DNA of 64,000 nucleotides from Kosakonia sp. H02 (GCA_030704225.1 CP131915.1:2356001-2420000), one strand, 5' to 3'. Positions 34,959-45,252 are shown, numbered from the stretch's first letter. The notes: generated by a model not told the origin, from the letters alone. Program-made: numbers and translations.

Positions 34959-36810
34959 CATTCAGGGCGTTCATCGCCTTTTGTAAATCAACAGGTTGTA
35001 ATAAACCATCCGGCGGGGTCTTCACCAGATGCGGACAAAGCCGTTCAACATCGGCCAAAAGTGTGATCGCCTGGGCCACGTTCCACTGCGTATGTTCACT
35101 CGCCAGATGGCGCGCCAGCCAGTGGGCGATATTCACCGCGTCAATGCTTGCCTGCTGCGCCAGGTAGCCTATCAGTTCAGGAATCAAGATTTGTAAATTT
35201 TGTTGGCGCAAGGGTAAAGGCACCGCGCGAATGGTTACGTGCTGACCATCAGGCACAAATTCAATCCCCATTTCCGCCAATACCGGCTGCGCACGTTTTA
35301 AGGCCGCACTCTCTTCGCTGGAAATTTTTAAGCGCACCGGAATCAACAGCGGCTGCCCGCAACCAGGAGCATTAGCCGGTGATAACTGCGCATGACGCAG
35401 CCAGCGCTCCGCCACCGGCAGTGCCAACAATGCCAGCTTGCCGTCACGTTCAAGTAGCGCAAAGTGCGGCGCAATCAGCGTAAGCACGCGGCCAAAACTT
35501 TGGCTATGCCCGTCCAGCGCCGGTGCGGCGGGTTGTGGCTTCTCTGCTTTACGATCGGCAACCGGCGTTTCCAGCAACTGTTGATAAAGCGCGCCCTGCT
35601 GTTTTTGATAACCCGGCTGGGCATTCGGCCAGGGCTGTGCGCCCGCGCCGCCAGACGGGCGAGAGGAACTGGACGAAGGCGTTGCAAAACGCGGCGCATC
35701 CGGTTCACGGGCGGTGCGCGGTTCAGCGAATTGATTGCGCCCCGCAGCGACACGGTTTTCCGGCAACGGGCGAGGGGCTGGCTCTTCAGACAGCGGCAGA
35801 GATGTGTCGAGCTGCTGTTGCAGCACGCTCAGCACGCCCTGATAAATAAAGTCATGCACCAGCCGCGATTGATGGAAGCGTACTTCGTGTTTTGCCGGAT
35901 GGACATTCACATCCACCTGGTGAGGATCGATCTCAAGATAGAGCACAAACGCTGGTTGTTGATCCGCGCCGAGCTTGTCTTCACAAGCCTGGCGAATCGC
36001 GTGGTTGATCAATCGATCGCGCATCATGCGGCCATTCACATAGCAGTACTGAATTTCAGCCAAGGCACTGTTGGTGCTTTTCGGATCGGCAACCCAGCCG
36101 CGCAGAGCCAAATCACCGTGCTGCCATTCAATAGCCAGTGCCTGTTCAAGAAATGGCGTACCGCAAATCGCACCCAGACGGCGCTCTTTCTGACCGCCTT
36201 CTGCGACCGCGCGGTACTGGCGCACCAGTTTACCGTTGTGATTGAGGTTGATAGCCACGTCAAAACGCGCCAGCGCGATACGGCGGATCACTTCATCGAT
36301 ATGGCCAAATTCTGTTTTTTCTGTGCGCATAAACTTACGTCGCGCCGGAGTGTTATAGAACAGATCCAGTACTTCAAGCGTCGTTCCCACTGGATGCGCA
36401 GCAGGTTTAACCGTTACTGCCATATCGCGCCCTTCGGCGTAGGCCTGCCAGGCTTCCGGCTGTTCAGCCGTGCGCGAAGTGAGTGTCAGACGGGAAACAG
36501 AACTGATACTGGCCAGCGCTTCGCCGCGAAAACCGAGGCTGATAATGGCTTCGAGATCGTCGAGCGAGGCGATTTTACTGGTGGCATGGCGCGCTAACGC
36601 CAGCGCCAGTTCATCTTTTTTGATGCCGCCGCCGTTATCACGGATGCGGATAAGTTTGGCGCCGCCGCGCTCGATATCGATATCAATACGTGTTGCGCCG
36701 GCATCAAGGCTGTTTTCAACCAGCTCTTTCACCACCGACGCAGGACGCTCAACCACTTCGCCAGCGGCGATCTGGTTCGCAAGCTGTGGCGGGAGAACCT
36801 GTATCGGCAT
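34951..36810 (-). CDS. mutL: DNA mismatch repair protein MutL
   Basis: 619 residues. The N-terminal GHKL ATPase (LANQIAAGEVVERPASVVKE, SLDAGATRIDIDI, NGGGIKKDEL, SLGFRGEALASI) is complete. The linker is Pro/Ser/Gln-rich at about 350-430, and the C-terminal dimerisation domain follows, without the endonuclease motif, as expected in a species using MutH. The start MPIQVLPPQ is the conserved one; the frame is open 40 codons further up. Confidence 0.97.
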   Translation of the reverse strand: MPIQVLPPQLANQIAAGEVVERPASVVKELVENSLDAGATRIDIDIERGGAKLIRIRDNGGGIKKDELALALARHATSKIASLDDLEAIISLGFRGEALASISSVSRLTLTSRTAEQPEAWQAYAEGRDMAVTVKPAAHPVGTTLEVLDLFYNTPARRKFMRTEKTEFGHIDEVIRRIALARFDVAINLNHNGKLVRQYRAVAEGGQKERRLGAICGTPFLEQALAIEWQHGDLALRGWVADPKSTNSALAEIQYCYVNGRMMRDRLINHAIRQACEDKLGADQQPAFVLYLEIDPHQVDVNVHPAKHEVRFHQSRLVHDFIYQGVLSVLQQQLDTSLPLSEEPAPRPLPENRVAAGRNQFAEPRTAREPDAPRFATPSSSSSRPSGGAGAQPWPNAQPGYQKQQGALYQQLLETPVADRKAEKPQPAAPALDGHSQSFGRVLTLIAPHFALLERDGKLALLALPVAERWLRHAQLSPANAPGCGQPLLIPVRLKISSEESAALKRAQPVLAEMGIEFVPDGQHVTIRAVPLPLRQQNLQILIPELIGYLAQQASIDAVNIAHWLARHLASEHTQWNVAQAITLLADVERLCPHLVKTPPDGLLQPVDLQKAMNALNDE

Positions 36811-36820
36811 GAATTTATCC

Positions 36821-38152
36821 TTAGTTAAGCAGACCATTTGCGGGTGCGCCCGCACTGGCCGTTTGCCCGCTTCCGCCCTGCGGCGCGGACTGCAACGGAT
36901 GCGCAAGGAAATAGCTACGCAGGCCACCATAAATCGCCGTAGCGATTTGCTGTTGATATTCGTCGCTGCCCAACAGCCGCTCTTCGCTGCGGTTGCTGAT
37001 AAAGCCCGTTTCGACTAACACAGACGGAATATCCGGGGAGCGTAACACGCCGAGGCTGGCATGTTCCGGGCGGCGTTTATGCAGCGAACCAATGCGCTGA
37101 AGCTGGCCCAGCATACTGGTGGCGACATCATACCCTACACGCTGGGAATGACCGAATTGCAAATCCAGCACCGCCTGGCTGAGATAGGGGTCAGACTGGC
37201 TATTGGCCAGCACATCCCCTGCTCCGCCCAGCAGTTCAGACTGCTTCTCATGCTGCTCCAGCCAGCTTGCCATTTCACTGTTAGCACGACGGTTTGACAA
37301 CACCCATACCGACGCACCCGTGGCATCGCGGTTCGGCGCAGCATCCGCATGGATAGAAACCAGGAAGTTGGCATTTTGCTTACGCGCCACGTCGGAGCGG
37401 CCCATTACCGAAATAAAATAGTCGCCGTCGCGGGTCATCACCGGTTTAAACATCGGATCGGCATTCAGCAAGGCGCGCAGCTTACGCGCAATAGAAATAG
37501 TGACGCTTTTCTCCTGCGTACCGCCCGCGCCAATCGCGCCAGGATCCTGGCCGCCGTGCCCGGCGTCAATCGCAATCACCACTTTATCGCCGGACGCGCT
37601 ACGCGCCTGCGCCGCGGGTCGTGTGACGGTATTGCTGTTGGTCACACTGGTGATGCGATCGTTATCAGGTTTGAAAGGGTTGCGCACGGGCGTGCTCTGT
37701 CGCGGCGTCGCGGCGGGTGTTTCAACACGCTTCACCACCGCTTTGGGTGGTACTGGCGGTGGCGGTACGTCGGCATCAATCGTAAAGACCACCGTGTAGC
37801 CCGCGCCGTTCTGCTGCTTCACTGCCCGGGTTTTACCGTTTTGCGTTAAATCCACCACCAGCCGGATGGACTGGTTGTTCTGCGCTGTACCGGCACGGAT
37901 GCTTTTGACCAGATTATTGCCGCTAAACTGCAATGGCAGCCCCTGGATAATGCCGGTCTGCTTGATATCCAGCGCCACGCTGCGTTTGCCCTGCTGGGTG
38001 AACGCATACTCCGGATCGCCCATAAAACTAAAGGTGATACGGGCCTGGCTATCGCCATTCGACACCTGAATATCCGCTAAACTCGCCGCACCTGCCGGTG
38101 TACACAACAAAAGCAGCGCGAATGCCAACCAATTTTTCATGCGAGAAATCAT
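36821..38152 (-). CDS. amiB: N-acetylmuramoyl-L-alanine amidase AmiB
   Basis: A 443-residue periplasmic zinc amidase that splits septal peptidoglycan, activated by EnvC. A signal peptide at about 1-26 ends AGA; an AMIN domain at about 27-125 directs it to the septum; a Pro-rich linker follows. The Amidase_3 domain has IDAGHGGQDPGAIG, VSIHADAAPN and VLVETGFIS (zinc ligands and catalytic Glu). Like E. coli AmiB it has no LysM. The start at 38152 aligns with E. coli and has GGAAGG upstream. Confidence 0.95.
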   Translation of the reverse strand: MISRMKNWLAFALLLLCTPAGAASLADIQVSNGDSQARITFSFMGDPEYAFTQQGKRSVALDIKQTGIIQGLPLQFSGNNLVKSIRAGTAQNNQSIRLVVDLTQNGKTRAVKQQNGAGYTVVFTIDADVPPPPVPPKAVVKRVETPAATPRQSTPVRNPFKPDNDRITSVTNSNTVTRPAAQARSASGDKVVIAIDAGHGGQDPGAIGAGGTQEKSVTISIARKLRALLNADPMFKPVMTRDGDYFISVMGRSDVARKQNANFLVSIHADAAPNRDATGASVWVLSNRRANSEMASWLEQHEKQSELLGGAGDVLANSQSDPYLSQAVLDLQFGHSQRVGYDVATSMLGQLQRIGSLHKRRPEHASLGVLRSPDIPSVLVETGFISNRSEERLLGSDEYQQQIATAIYGGLRSYFLAHPLQSAPQGGSGQTASAGAPANGLLN

Positions 38153-38168
38153 CCCGTCATCCTTCCAG

Positions 38169-38630
38169 TTAACCGGCCATACGCGCCAGTAACGAATCGC
38201 CAGATGAGGATACAGCACGAATGCGCGCCTCACGCCCCTGCGCCTGGTACTCTAAATGGATTTCGACATCCGGGTCAGGCAGTACACCCGCGCCTTGTTG
38301 CGGCCACTCGACCAGGCAAATTGCGTCGTTGGCAAAATAATCGCGGATCCCCATAAATTCCAGCTCCTCCGGGTCCGCAAGGCGGTATAAATCGAAGTGA
38401 TAGACCATTAATTTGTCGAGAGTATAGGGCTCCACCAGGGTGTAGGTCGGGCTTTTGACATTACCGTTATGCCCCAGCGCGTGCAAAAATCCCCGGCTGA
38501 AGGTGGTTTTACCCGCCCCGAGATCGCCATACAAATAAATCACCGTCGCACCCGCGCAGGCCTGCGCCACGCGTTGGCCGAGATCCAGTGTCGATTGTTC
38601 GTCAGGTAAAGGAATCACTCGATTAATCAT
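38169..38630 (-). CDS. tsaE: tRNA threonylcarbamoyladenosine ATPase TsaE
   Basis: 153-residue ATPase needed for t6A37 synthesis with TsaB and TsaD. Walker A YLYGDLGAGKTTFSRGF and the HFDLYRLADPEELEFMG motif are clear. The ATG at 38630 overlaps the nnr stop by eight bases. Confidence 0.96.
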   Translation of the reverse strand: MINRVIPLPDEQSTLDLGQRVAQACAGATVIYLYGDLGAGKTTFSRGFLHALGHNGNVKSPTYTLVEPYTLDKLMVYHFDLYRLADPEELEFMGIRDYFANDAICLVEWPQQGAGVLPDPDVEIHLEYQAQGREARIRAVSSSGDSLLARMAG

Positions 38631-40134
38631 TTTTGGTATCAATTACATCCGGGTTAACAACACGCAACAGCGTGCCAAAAAGATCGGTTGCCAGCATACC
38701 GCGCTGGCCATACTGTGCCGCTCGCAGGTCACCCGCAGCACCGTGCGCAACGCACCCTGCGCAGGCGGCATCATATAAGCTGAATTTCTGCCCGAGCATC
38801 GCGCCGATAATCCCCGACAGCACATCGCCCATGCCGCCACTGCCCATCCCGGCATTCCCGGCATCAATAATGCCCGTTTCGCCCTGCGCGCCCGCAACGA
38901 CTGTACCTGCACCTTTCAGCACCACCACGCCTGCATAACGTTGTACCAGACGCTGAGCCGCAAGTAAGCGATCACTTTCAATTTCCGCCACACTGCAATT
39001 AAGCAAACGCGCGGCCTCGCCGGGGTGCGGCGTCAGTACGCGATTGTGACGTTTATCGGGATTGATTGCCAGAAGGTTGAGCGCATCCGCATCCCACAGC
39101 ATCGGTTTGCGAAAGTTCTCTACTTTTTGCAGCGCTTTTTTGCCCCACTCCTGCTGCCCAAGGCCTGGGCCAATAACCACGACATCGGCCCACTCAAGGC
39201 TTTCATCCATTGATTCAGCGGTAAGTTCGTGGACCATCAACTCCGGGCGCATAGTGATGATGGGTGCGATATTCTCGCGACGCGTCAATATGCGCACCAG
39301 CCCCGCCCCTGTTCGTAGCGCCGCTTCGCCGGTCATGCGGATCGCCCCGGCCGTACCGTGATCGCCTCCGATAATCACCAGCCGCCCGTTATCCCCTTTA
39401 TGCGAGGTAGGTCGGCGTGGCGTAAACCACCGGGGAAGTTGGCTGGCGTCGAAGCGGGCAATGGGCGGTTGCTGGCCGCCAAGCCAGGCGTCAAGACCAA
39501 GCGAGTGGTGATGCAATTGGCCGACAACATCGCGCGCCTTGCCCGTCAACAGGCCCGGTTTGAGGACAATAAAAGTGACGGTATGGCGCGCCTGAATCAC
39601 CGCGCCGGGTGTTACGCCAGTTTGCGCATTCAGGCCAGAGGGAATATCCAGCGCCAGCAGTGGCGCAGGATGGGCGTTGGCGCGTTCAATCAGCGACGCC
39701 ACGTTGTCGCGCGGGGCGCTGGTCAGGCCCGTGCCCAGCAGGCCATCAATAATTAAATCAATCTCATCCGGCCAGAGCGCATCTTCGGCATGAACCACCC
39801 CACCGGCATTGAGCCAGGCATCACGCGCCTGCGTCGCCTCTTCCGGCAGCGGTTTGTCACTCTCCAGCGCTAACAGCGTGACCTGAATACCTGCCGCGGC
39901 GGCCAGACGCGCGACAACATAACCGTCGCCGCCGTTATTGCCGTGTCCGCACAGCACCAGCCAGCTTCGCGCCTCGGAAAACTGCTCCCGCGCCACGTTA
40001 AATGCCGCTTCACCTGCGCGCAGCATCAGTTCATACAACGTAATGCCCAGACTGTCGGCGGCCTCTTTTTCGATGCGTTTAAGGTCACCAGCAGGCCAGA
40101 TAGAGTGTGGTATACTTGCTGCGTTTTTCTTCAT
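38623..40134 (-). CDS. nnr: Bifunctional NAD(P)HX epimerase/dehydratase Nnr
   Basis: 503 residues repairing hydrated NAD(P)H. The N-terminal YjeF epimerase domain (LMLRAGEAAFNV, CGHGNNGGDGYVVAR, DGLLGTGL) covers about 1-220. The C-terminal ADP-dependent dehydratase (KGDNGRLVIIGGDHGTAGA, ADALNLLA, NAGMGSGGMGDVLSG) covers about 230-495. It diverges from queG with only 14 bp between start codons, so each promoter must lie inside the other gene. Confidence 0.95.
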   Translation of the reverse strand: MKKNAASIPHSIWPAGDLKRIEKEAADSLGITLYELMLRAGEAAFNVAREQFSEARSWLVLCGHGNNGGDGYVVARLAAAAGIQVTLLALESDKPLPEEATQARDAWLNAGGVVHAEDALWPDEIDLIIDGLLGTGLTSAPRDNVASLIERANAHPAPLLALDIPSGLNAQTGVTPGAVIQARHTVTFIVLKPGLLTGKARDVVGQLHHHSLGLDAWLGGQQPPIARFDASQLPRWFTPRRPTSHKGDNGRLVIIGGDHGTAGAIRMTGEAALRTGAGLVRILTRRENIAPIITMRPELMVHELTAESMDESLEWADVVVIGPGLGQQEWGKKALQKVENFRKPMLWDADALNLLAINPDKRHNRVLTPHPGEAARLLNCSVAEIESDRLLAAQRLVQRYAGVVVLKGAGTVVAGAQGETGIIDAGNAGMGSGGMGDVLSGIIGAMLGQKFSLYDAACAGCVAHGAAGDLRAAQYGQRGMLATDLFGTLLRVVNPDVIDTKND

Positions 40135-40148
40135 TTCTATGGTCCGTC

Positions 40149-41288
40149 ATGTCACAGCCCCTCGATCTCAATCATTTAGCGCAACAAATCAAGCAGTGGG
40201 GAGCTGAACTGGGTTTTCAGCAGGTCGGTATTACAAATACCGATCTCACCGCCAGCGAACCGAAGTTGCAGGCGTGGCTGGACAAACAATATCACGGCGA
40301 GATGGAATGGATGGCGCGCCACGGTATGATGCGCGCCCGCCCTCACGAGCTTCTCCCCGGCACTCTGCGCGTTATCAGCGTGCGCATGAACTATCTTCCT
40401 GCCAATGCGGCTTTCGCCAGCACGCTGAAAAACCCGGCGCTCGGCTATGTCAGCCGTTATGCGCTGGGTCGCGATTATCATAAGCTGCTGCGCAACCGGC
40501 TTAAAAAGCTCGGCGAATTGATCCAGCAGCAGTGTGCTTCGCTGAATTTTAGACCGTTTGTCGATTCTGCGCCCATTCTTGAGCGCCCGCTGGCAGAAAA
40601 AGCCGGACTTGGCTGGACAGGTAAGCACTCACTTATTCTTAGTCGCGACGCCGGATCGTTCTTTTTCCTCGGCGAATTGTTGATTGATTTACCGCTGCCC
40701 ATCGACCAGCCGGTGGAAGAAGGCTGTGGCCGCTGCGTGGCCTGCATGACAATTTGCCCAACCGGCGCCATTGTCGAGCCGTATACCGTCGATGCCCGCC
40801 GCTGTATCTCCTATCTCACCATTGAACTGGAAGGCTCGATTCCCGAAGAATTTCGCCCGCTGATTGGCAACCGCATTTATGGCTGTGATGACTGCCAGTT
40901 GATTTGCCCGTGGAACCGTTTCTCACAACTGACCGATGAAGAGGATTTCAGCCCGCGCAACGCCCTTCACGCCCCGGCGCTGATTGAGCTGTTTGGCTGG
41001 AGCGAAGCGTATTTTCTGAAAATTACGCAGGGATCGGCCATTCGCCGGATAGGCCATTTGCGCTGGCTGCGAAATATTGCGGTTGCGCTGGGTAATGCGC
41101 CGTGGGATGAAGCGAACATTCGCACGCTTGAGCAACGCCTTGGTGAGCACCCACTTCTCGACGAACACATCGAGTGGGCGATTGCGCAGCAAATTGAGAA
41201 GCGAAACGCCTGCGTGGTAGAAGTACAACTGCCGAAAAAACAGCGTCTGGTGAGGGTCGTTGAAAAGGGTCTGCCGCGCGACGCCTGA
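40149..41288 (+). CDS. queG: Epoxyqueuosine reductase QueG
   Basis: A 379-residue cobalamin-dependent enzyme that makes the last step to queuosine in tRNA. Two [4Fe-4S] motifs are visible, CGRCVACMTICPTGAI and CDDCQLICPWN with C in RRCISYL. HEAT-like repeats follow at the C-terminus. The start MSQPLDLN matches E. coli. Confidence 0.96.
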   Translation: MSQPLDLNHLAQQIKQWGAELGFQQVGITNTDLTASEPKLQAWLDKQYHGEMEWMARHGMMRARPHELLPGTLRVISVRMNYLPANAAFASTLKNPALGYVSRYALGRDYHKLLRNRLKKLGELIQQQCASLNFRPFVDSAPILERPLAEKAGLGWTGKHSLILSRDAGSFFFLGELLIDLPLPIDQPVEEGCGRCVACMTICPTGAIVEPYTVDARRCISYLTIELEGSIPEEFRPLIGNRIYGCDDCQLICPWNRFSQLTDEEDFSPRNALHAPALIELFGWSEAYFLKITQGSAIRRIGHLRWLRNIAVALGNAPWDEANIRTLEQRLGEHPLLDEHIEWAIAQQIEKRNACVVEVQLPKKQRLVRVVEKGLPRDA

Positions 41289-41557
41289 GCCGTCCACAGC
41301 TTGTGTATAAAATAAAAAACACATTACGTTTCAACGTTCACAAATTCGTCAAGCGATCGAATTAACACTTTGAAATGATTTTTTTATGTTATTTTTCAGT
41401 GCACTAAAGAAAAACTATTTACTAAGCGAAGCAATATTGCAGTTGCGTATGAAAGGCTCACCTGTGGATAAGTCTGTTCACAAACTATTGGAGAGGACAA
41501 TAAAAAACGCCCCCAGCGAGGAAATCCGCTGTGGATAATTTATTGGGTGTGAAAATT
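41289..41557. other. datA-like DnaA-binding locus
   Basis: A non-coding stretch between queG and the tRNA-Gly genes, the same place as E. coli datA. It holds two perfect DnaA boxes (TGTGGATAA at 41463-41471 and 41530-41538), one R2-type box (TGTGTATAA at 41302-41310) and an IHF-like site (TAACACTTTGAAA at 41363-41375) between them. datA with IHF promotes DnaA-ATP hydrolysis after initiation. Identification rests on boxes plus synteny. Confidence 0.75.
41502..41531 (-). terminator. Terminator of the tRNA-Gly operon
   Basis: Minus-strand stem CAGCG-GATTTCCT-CGCTG followed by GGGGCGTTTTTT; it lies 26 bases after the last tRNA and touches a DnaA box. Confidence 0.7.
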
Positions 41558-41633
<76 letters not shown>

Positions 41634-41706
41634 ATACTTATCTGGTCAGGCTGTCTGCCGTGGGCCAGTAAATCTGGATGGTGCGTGCCTTTCGGCATTT
41701 CAAATT

Positions 41707-41782
<76 letters not shown>

Positions 41783-41855
41783 ATACTTATCTGGTCAGGC
41801 TGTCTGCCGGGGGCCCGTAAATCTGGATGGTGCGTGCCTATCGGGTTTTCAAATT

Positions 41856-41931
<76 letters not shown>

Positions 41932-41993
41932 ATATTTATCTGGTCAAGGCTGTTTGCCGTGGGCCAGTAAATTGGATGGTGCAATTCAAATTT

Positions 41994-42069
<76 letters not shown>

Positions 42070-42131
42070 ATACTTATCTGGTCAAGGCTGTTTGCCGTGG
42101 GCCTGTAAATTGGATGGTGCAATTCAAATTT

Positions 42132-42207
<76 letters not shown>

Positions 42208-42297
42208 TTATCATCGATTTTTCAGCGAGTTACCACTCTTTTTCACTGAAATTTCGTGATGCCGTGTTGCACATTTCTGTGTCTTCACGGGAGGCGC

Positions 42298-42325
42298 ATT
42301 ATACGAGAAATCCTTCCTGCTGCAA
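42298..42325 (-). promoter_or_regulatory. Promoter of the tRNA-Gly operon
   Basis: Minus strand TTGCAG (42325-42320), 16-base spacer, perfect TATAAT (42303-42298), then GCGCCTCCC, the GC-rich discriminator of stringently controlled stable RNA promoters. Confidence 0.85.
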
Positions 42326-42462
42326 GCCCCTGAAAGCAAATTTTCGCTTTTTTTGTCTAACTGCCGATTTAATCAGCAAAACGCGCAATTTTACAGCAAA
42401 GGCGCGCCAGTGCTGGCTTGCAGAGCCGAAAGAAAAAATCCCGGCCCTGTGTAATCGCCCCA

Positions 42463-43008
42463 TTACAGCTTAATAAAATGCTCGCGATAGTAAGCGAGTT
42501 CTGCCACAGATTCGCGAATATCATCCAGCGCCTGGTGGGTATTCTGTTTCGTCAGCCCTTCCAGCACATCCGGCTTCCAGCGGCGCGCCAGCTCTTTCAA
42601 TGTGCTGACATCCAGATAGCGGTAATGGAAGTAAGCTTCCAGTTCCGGCATGTACTTAAACAGAAAGCGGCGATCCTGGCCGATGCTGTTGCCACAAATC
42701 GGCGATTTCCCCGCCGGCACCCACTCTTTCAGAAATTCAATGGTCGCCAGCTCCGCCGCGCGATCGTCAAACTGGCTGGCCTTGACGCGATCCACCAGAC
42801 CGCTGCCAGTATGGGTGCGCACGTTCCACTCATCCATTAACGCCAATTGCGCATCAGACTGATGCACCGCCATTACCGGCCCTTCCGCCAGGATATTGAG
42901 ATTGGCATCGGTGACCAGCGTTGCGATCTCAATAATGCGATCGCGCTCGGGATCTAAGCCCGTCATCTCCAGATCGATCCAAATGAGGTTGTTTTCATTT
43001 GCGCTCAT
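42463..43008 (-). CDS. orn: Oligoribonuclease
   Basis: 181-residue DEDDh 3'-5' exonuclease that degrades RNA dinucleotides including pGpG. IWIDLEMTGLDPERD gives D12 and E14, and HQALDDIRESV gives the catalytic His and last Asp. The start MSANENNL matches E. coli; the frame is open upstream. Divergent from rsgA. Confidence 0.97.
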   Translation of the reverse strand: MSANENNLIWIDLEMTGLDPERDRIIEIATLVTDANLNILAEGPVMAVHQSDAQLALMDEWNVRTHTGSGLVDRVKASQFDDRAAELATIEFLKEWVPAGKSPICGNSIGQDRRFLFKYMPELEAYFHYRYLDVSTLKELARRWKPDVLEGLTKQNTHQALDDIRESVAELAYYREHFIKL

Positions 43009-43102
43009 GCTATTTTCCACCCTTCTCGCGTCACTATATTCATCTAGAATTGCGTGTATCATAGAGGTTTTGCCCATCCGGGGCGACCAGGAGCCAGCAC
43101 GA

Positions 43103-44158
43103 TTGAGTAAAAATAAACTCTCCAAAGGGCAGCAGCGCCGCGTAAAAGCGAACCACCAGCGCCGACTGAAAACGTCTGCGGAGAAAGCTGACTACGATGA
43201 CAACCTGTTCGGCGAACCGTCTGAAGGGGTGGTGATCAGCCGCTTTGGCATGCATGCCGATGTCGAATCTGCCGACGGCGCAGTGCATCGCTGCAATATC
43301 CGCCGTACGATCCGCTCGCTGGTGACCGGCGACCGCGTGGTCTGGCGGCCTGGCAAAGAAGCAGCGGAAGGCGTCAATGTAAAAGGCATCGTTGAAGCTG
43401 TACACGAACGCACTTCGGTGCTGACACGGCCGGACTTTTATGATGGCGTAAAACCTATCGCCGCGAACATTGATCAAATCGTCGTGGTTTCCGCGATCCT
43501 GCCGGAACTCTCACTGAACATTATCGATCGCTATCTGGTGGCCTGTGAGGCATTGCAGGTTGAACCGCTGATCGTATTGAATAAAATCGATCTGCTTGAC
43601 GAGGACAGCAGGCGCTTCGTCAACGAGCAGATGGATATCTACCGCGGTATTGGCTATCGCGTGCTGATGGTTTCCAGCCACGCAAAAGATGGCCTGGATC
43701 CGCTGGTCGAGGCGTTAACTGACCGCATAAGCATTTTTGCGGGCCAGTCCGGCGTGGGAAAATCGAGCCTGCTCAACGCCCTGCTTGGTTTGCAGGAGGA
43801 GCAAATCCTCACCAATGACGTGTCGGGCGTTTCCGGTCTGGGGCAGCACACCACTACGGCCGCGCGCCTCTATCACTTCCCGCACGGCGGCGATGTGATT
43901 GATTCTCCGGGTGTGCGCGAATTTGGCCTCTGGCATCTCGAACCGGAACAAATCACCAACGGATTTGTCGAATTCCATGATTTTCTTGGCCACTGTAAAT
44001 ACCGCGATTGCAAGCACGATACCGATCCCGGCTGTGCTATTCGCGAGGCGGTAGAAAACGGCAAAATTGCGGAAAGCCGTTTCGAAAATTATCACCGCAT
44101 TCTGGAAAGCATGTCGCAGGTAAAAACGCGTAAAACCTTTTCTGAATTGGATGACTGA
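43103..44158 (+). CDS. rsgA: Ribosome biogenesis GTPase RsgA
   Basis: A 351-residue circularly permuted GTPase that checks 30S maturation. N-terminal OB domain, then G4 NKIDL before G1 GQSGVGKSS and G3 DSPGVREFG, and a C-terminal zinc motif CKYRDCKHDTDPGC. The start is TTG at 43103, nine bases after GGAG and giving LSKNKLSKGQQRR as in E. coli; no ATG fits. Confidence 0.95.
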   Translation: MSKNKLSKGQQRRVKANHQRRLKTSAEKADYDDNLFGEPSEGVVISRFGMHADVESADGAVHRCNIRRTIRSLVTGDRVVWRPGKEAAEGVNVKGIVEAVHERTSVLTRPDFYDGVKPIAANIDQIVVVSAILPELSLNIIDRYLVACEALQVEPLIVLNKIDLLDEDSRRFVNEQMDIYRGIGYRVLMVSSHAKDGLDPLVEALTDRISIFAGQSGVGKSSLLNALLGLQEEQILTNDVSGVSGLGQHTTTAARLYHFPHGGDVIDSPGVREFGLWHLEPEQITNGFVEFHDFLGHCKYRDCKHDTDPGCAIREAVENGKIAESRFENYHRILESMSQVKTRKTFSELDD

Positions 44159-44259
44159 CAACTAACCTAAGCGTCGCTAGAATCGTCCCCTTTTTTGACA
44201 GACTCCGGCGTTTGGGCGTCGGGTCAGGAACGACAGAAAACAACGGCCTGGAGGCTACC

Positions 44260-45231
44260 TTGTTAAACTCATTCAAACTTTCGCTTCAATACATTCTGCC
44301 GAAACTGTGGCTCACTCGCCTGGCGGGCTGGGGCGCAAGCAAGCGTGCAGGCTGGCTGACCAAACTGGTTATCGATCTGTTCGTGAAATACTACAAGGTC
44401 GATATGAAAGAGGCGCAAAAGCCGGACACCGCCAGCTATCGCTCCTTTAATGACTTCTTCGTACGCGCCCTGCGCGACGACGTGCGCCCGCTCAATACCG
44501 ACCCGAATGTGCTGGTGATGCCAGCAGACGGCGTGGTAAGCCAGCTTGGCGACATCGACAACGACAAAATCCTGCAAGCCAAAGGCCATAATTACAGCCT
44601 TGAAGCGCTGCTGGCAGGTAACTACCTGATGGCCGATCTGTTCCGTAACGGTAGCTTCGTCACGACGTACCTCTCGCCGCGCGACTATCATCGCGTACAT
44701 ATGCCCTGCAACGGCATTCTGCGTGAAATGATTTATGTGCCGGGCGATCTCTTCTCAGTTAACCATTTGACCGCGCAGAACGTGCCGAACCTGTTTGCCC
44801 GTAATGAGCGCGTTATCTGCCTGTTCGATACCGAATTTGGCCCAATGGCGCAAATCCTCGTTGGTGCGACCATTGTCGGCAGCATTGAAACTGTGTGGGC
44901 AGGCACCGTAACACCGCCGCGCGAAGGGATTATCAAACGCTGGACATTCCCTGAGGGCGAAAACGAAGGCGCGGTGGCCTTATTGAAAGGCCAGGAAATG
45001 GGCCGTTTCAAACTGGGCTCGACGGTGATTAACCTGTTCGCGCCGGGCAAAGTGAAGCTGGCGGAGCAGTTACACAGCCTTTCAGTGACCAAAATCGGTC
45101 AACCGCTGGCCGTTTCCACCGAACCTTTTGTGCCTGTTGATGCCCAGGAGCCGGCGCCGTTGCCGGAAGCCGAAATTAAAGCGGAACATGACGCCAACCC
45201 GCTGGTTGACGACAAAAAAGACGAAAACTAA
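44260..45231 (+). CDS. psd: Phosphatidylserine decarboxylase proenzyme
   Basis: 323 residues. It makes phosphatidylethanolamine at the inner membrane. The self-cleavage motif LGST (in GRFKLGSTVINLFAPG) yields the pyruvoyl group from the serine, equivalent to E. coli S254. The start is TTG at 44260 with GGAGG five bases upstream. Followed by mscM after 21 bp. Confidence 0.95.
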   Translation: MLNSFKLSLQYILPKLWLTRLAGWGASKRAGWLTKLVIDLFVKYYKVDMKEAQKPDTASYRSFNDFFVRALRDDVRPLNTDPNVLVMPADGVVSQLGDIDNDKILQAKGHNYSLEALLAGNYLMADLFRNGSFVTTYLSPRDYHRVHMPCNGILREMIYVPGDLFSVNHLTAQNVPNLFARNERVICLFDTEFGPMAQILVGATIVGSIETVWAGTVTPPREGIIKRWTFPEGENEGAVALLKGQEMGRFKLGSTVINLFAPGKVKLAEQLHSLSVTKIGQPLAVSTEPFVPVDAQEPAPLPEAEIKAEHDANPLVDDKKDEN

Positions 45232-45252
45232 GCCTCATCCAGGGAGACTGTA

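Noticed and set aside
35464..36597. 377-codon frame opposite mutL and similar long frames opposite hflK and the Tsr-like receptor
   Set aside because: All lie fully antisense to well-conserved genes and have low-complexity, Arg/His-rich translations.
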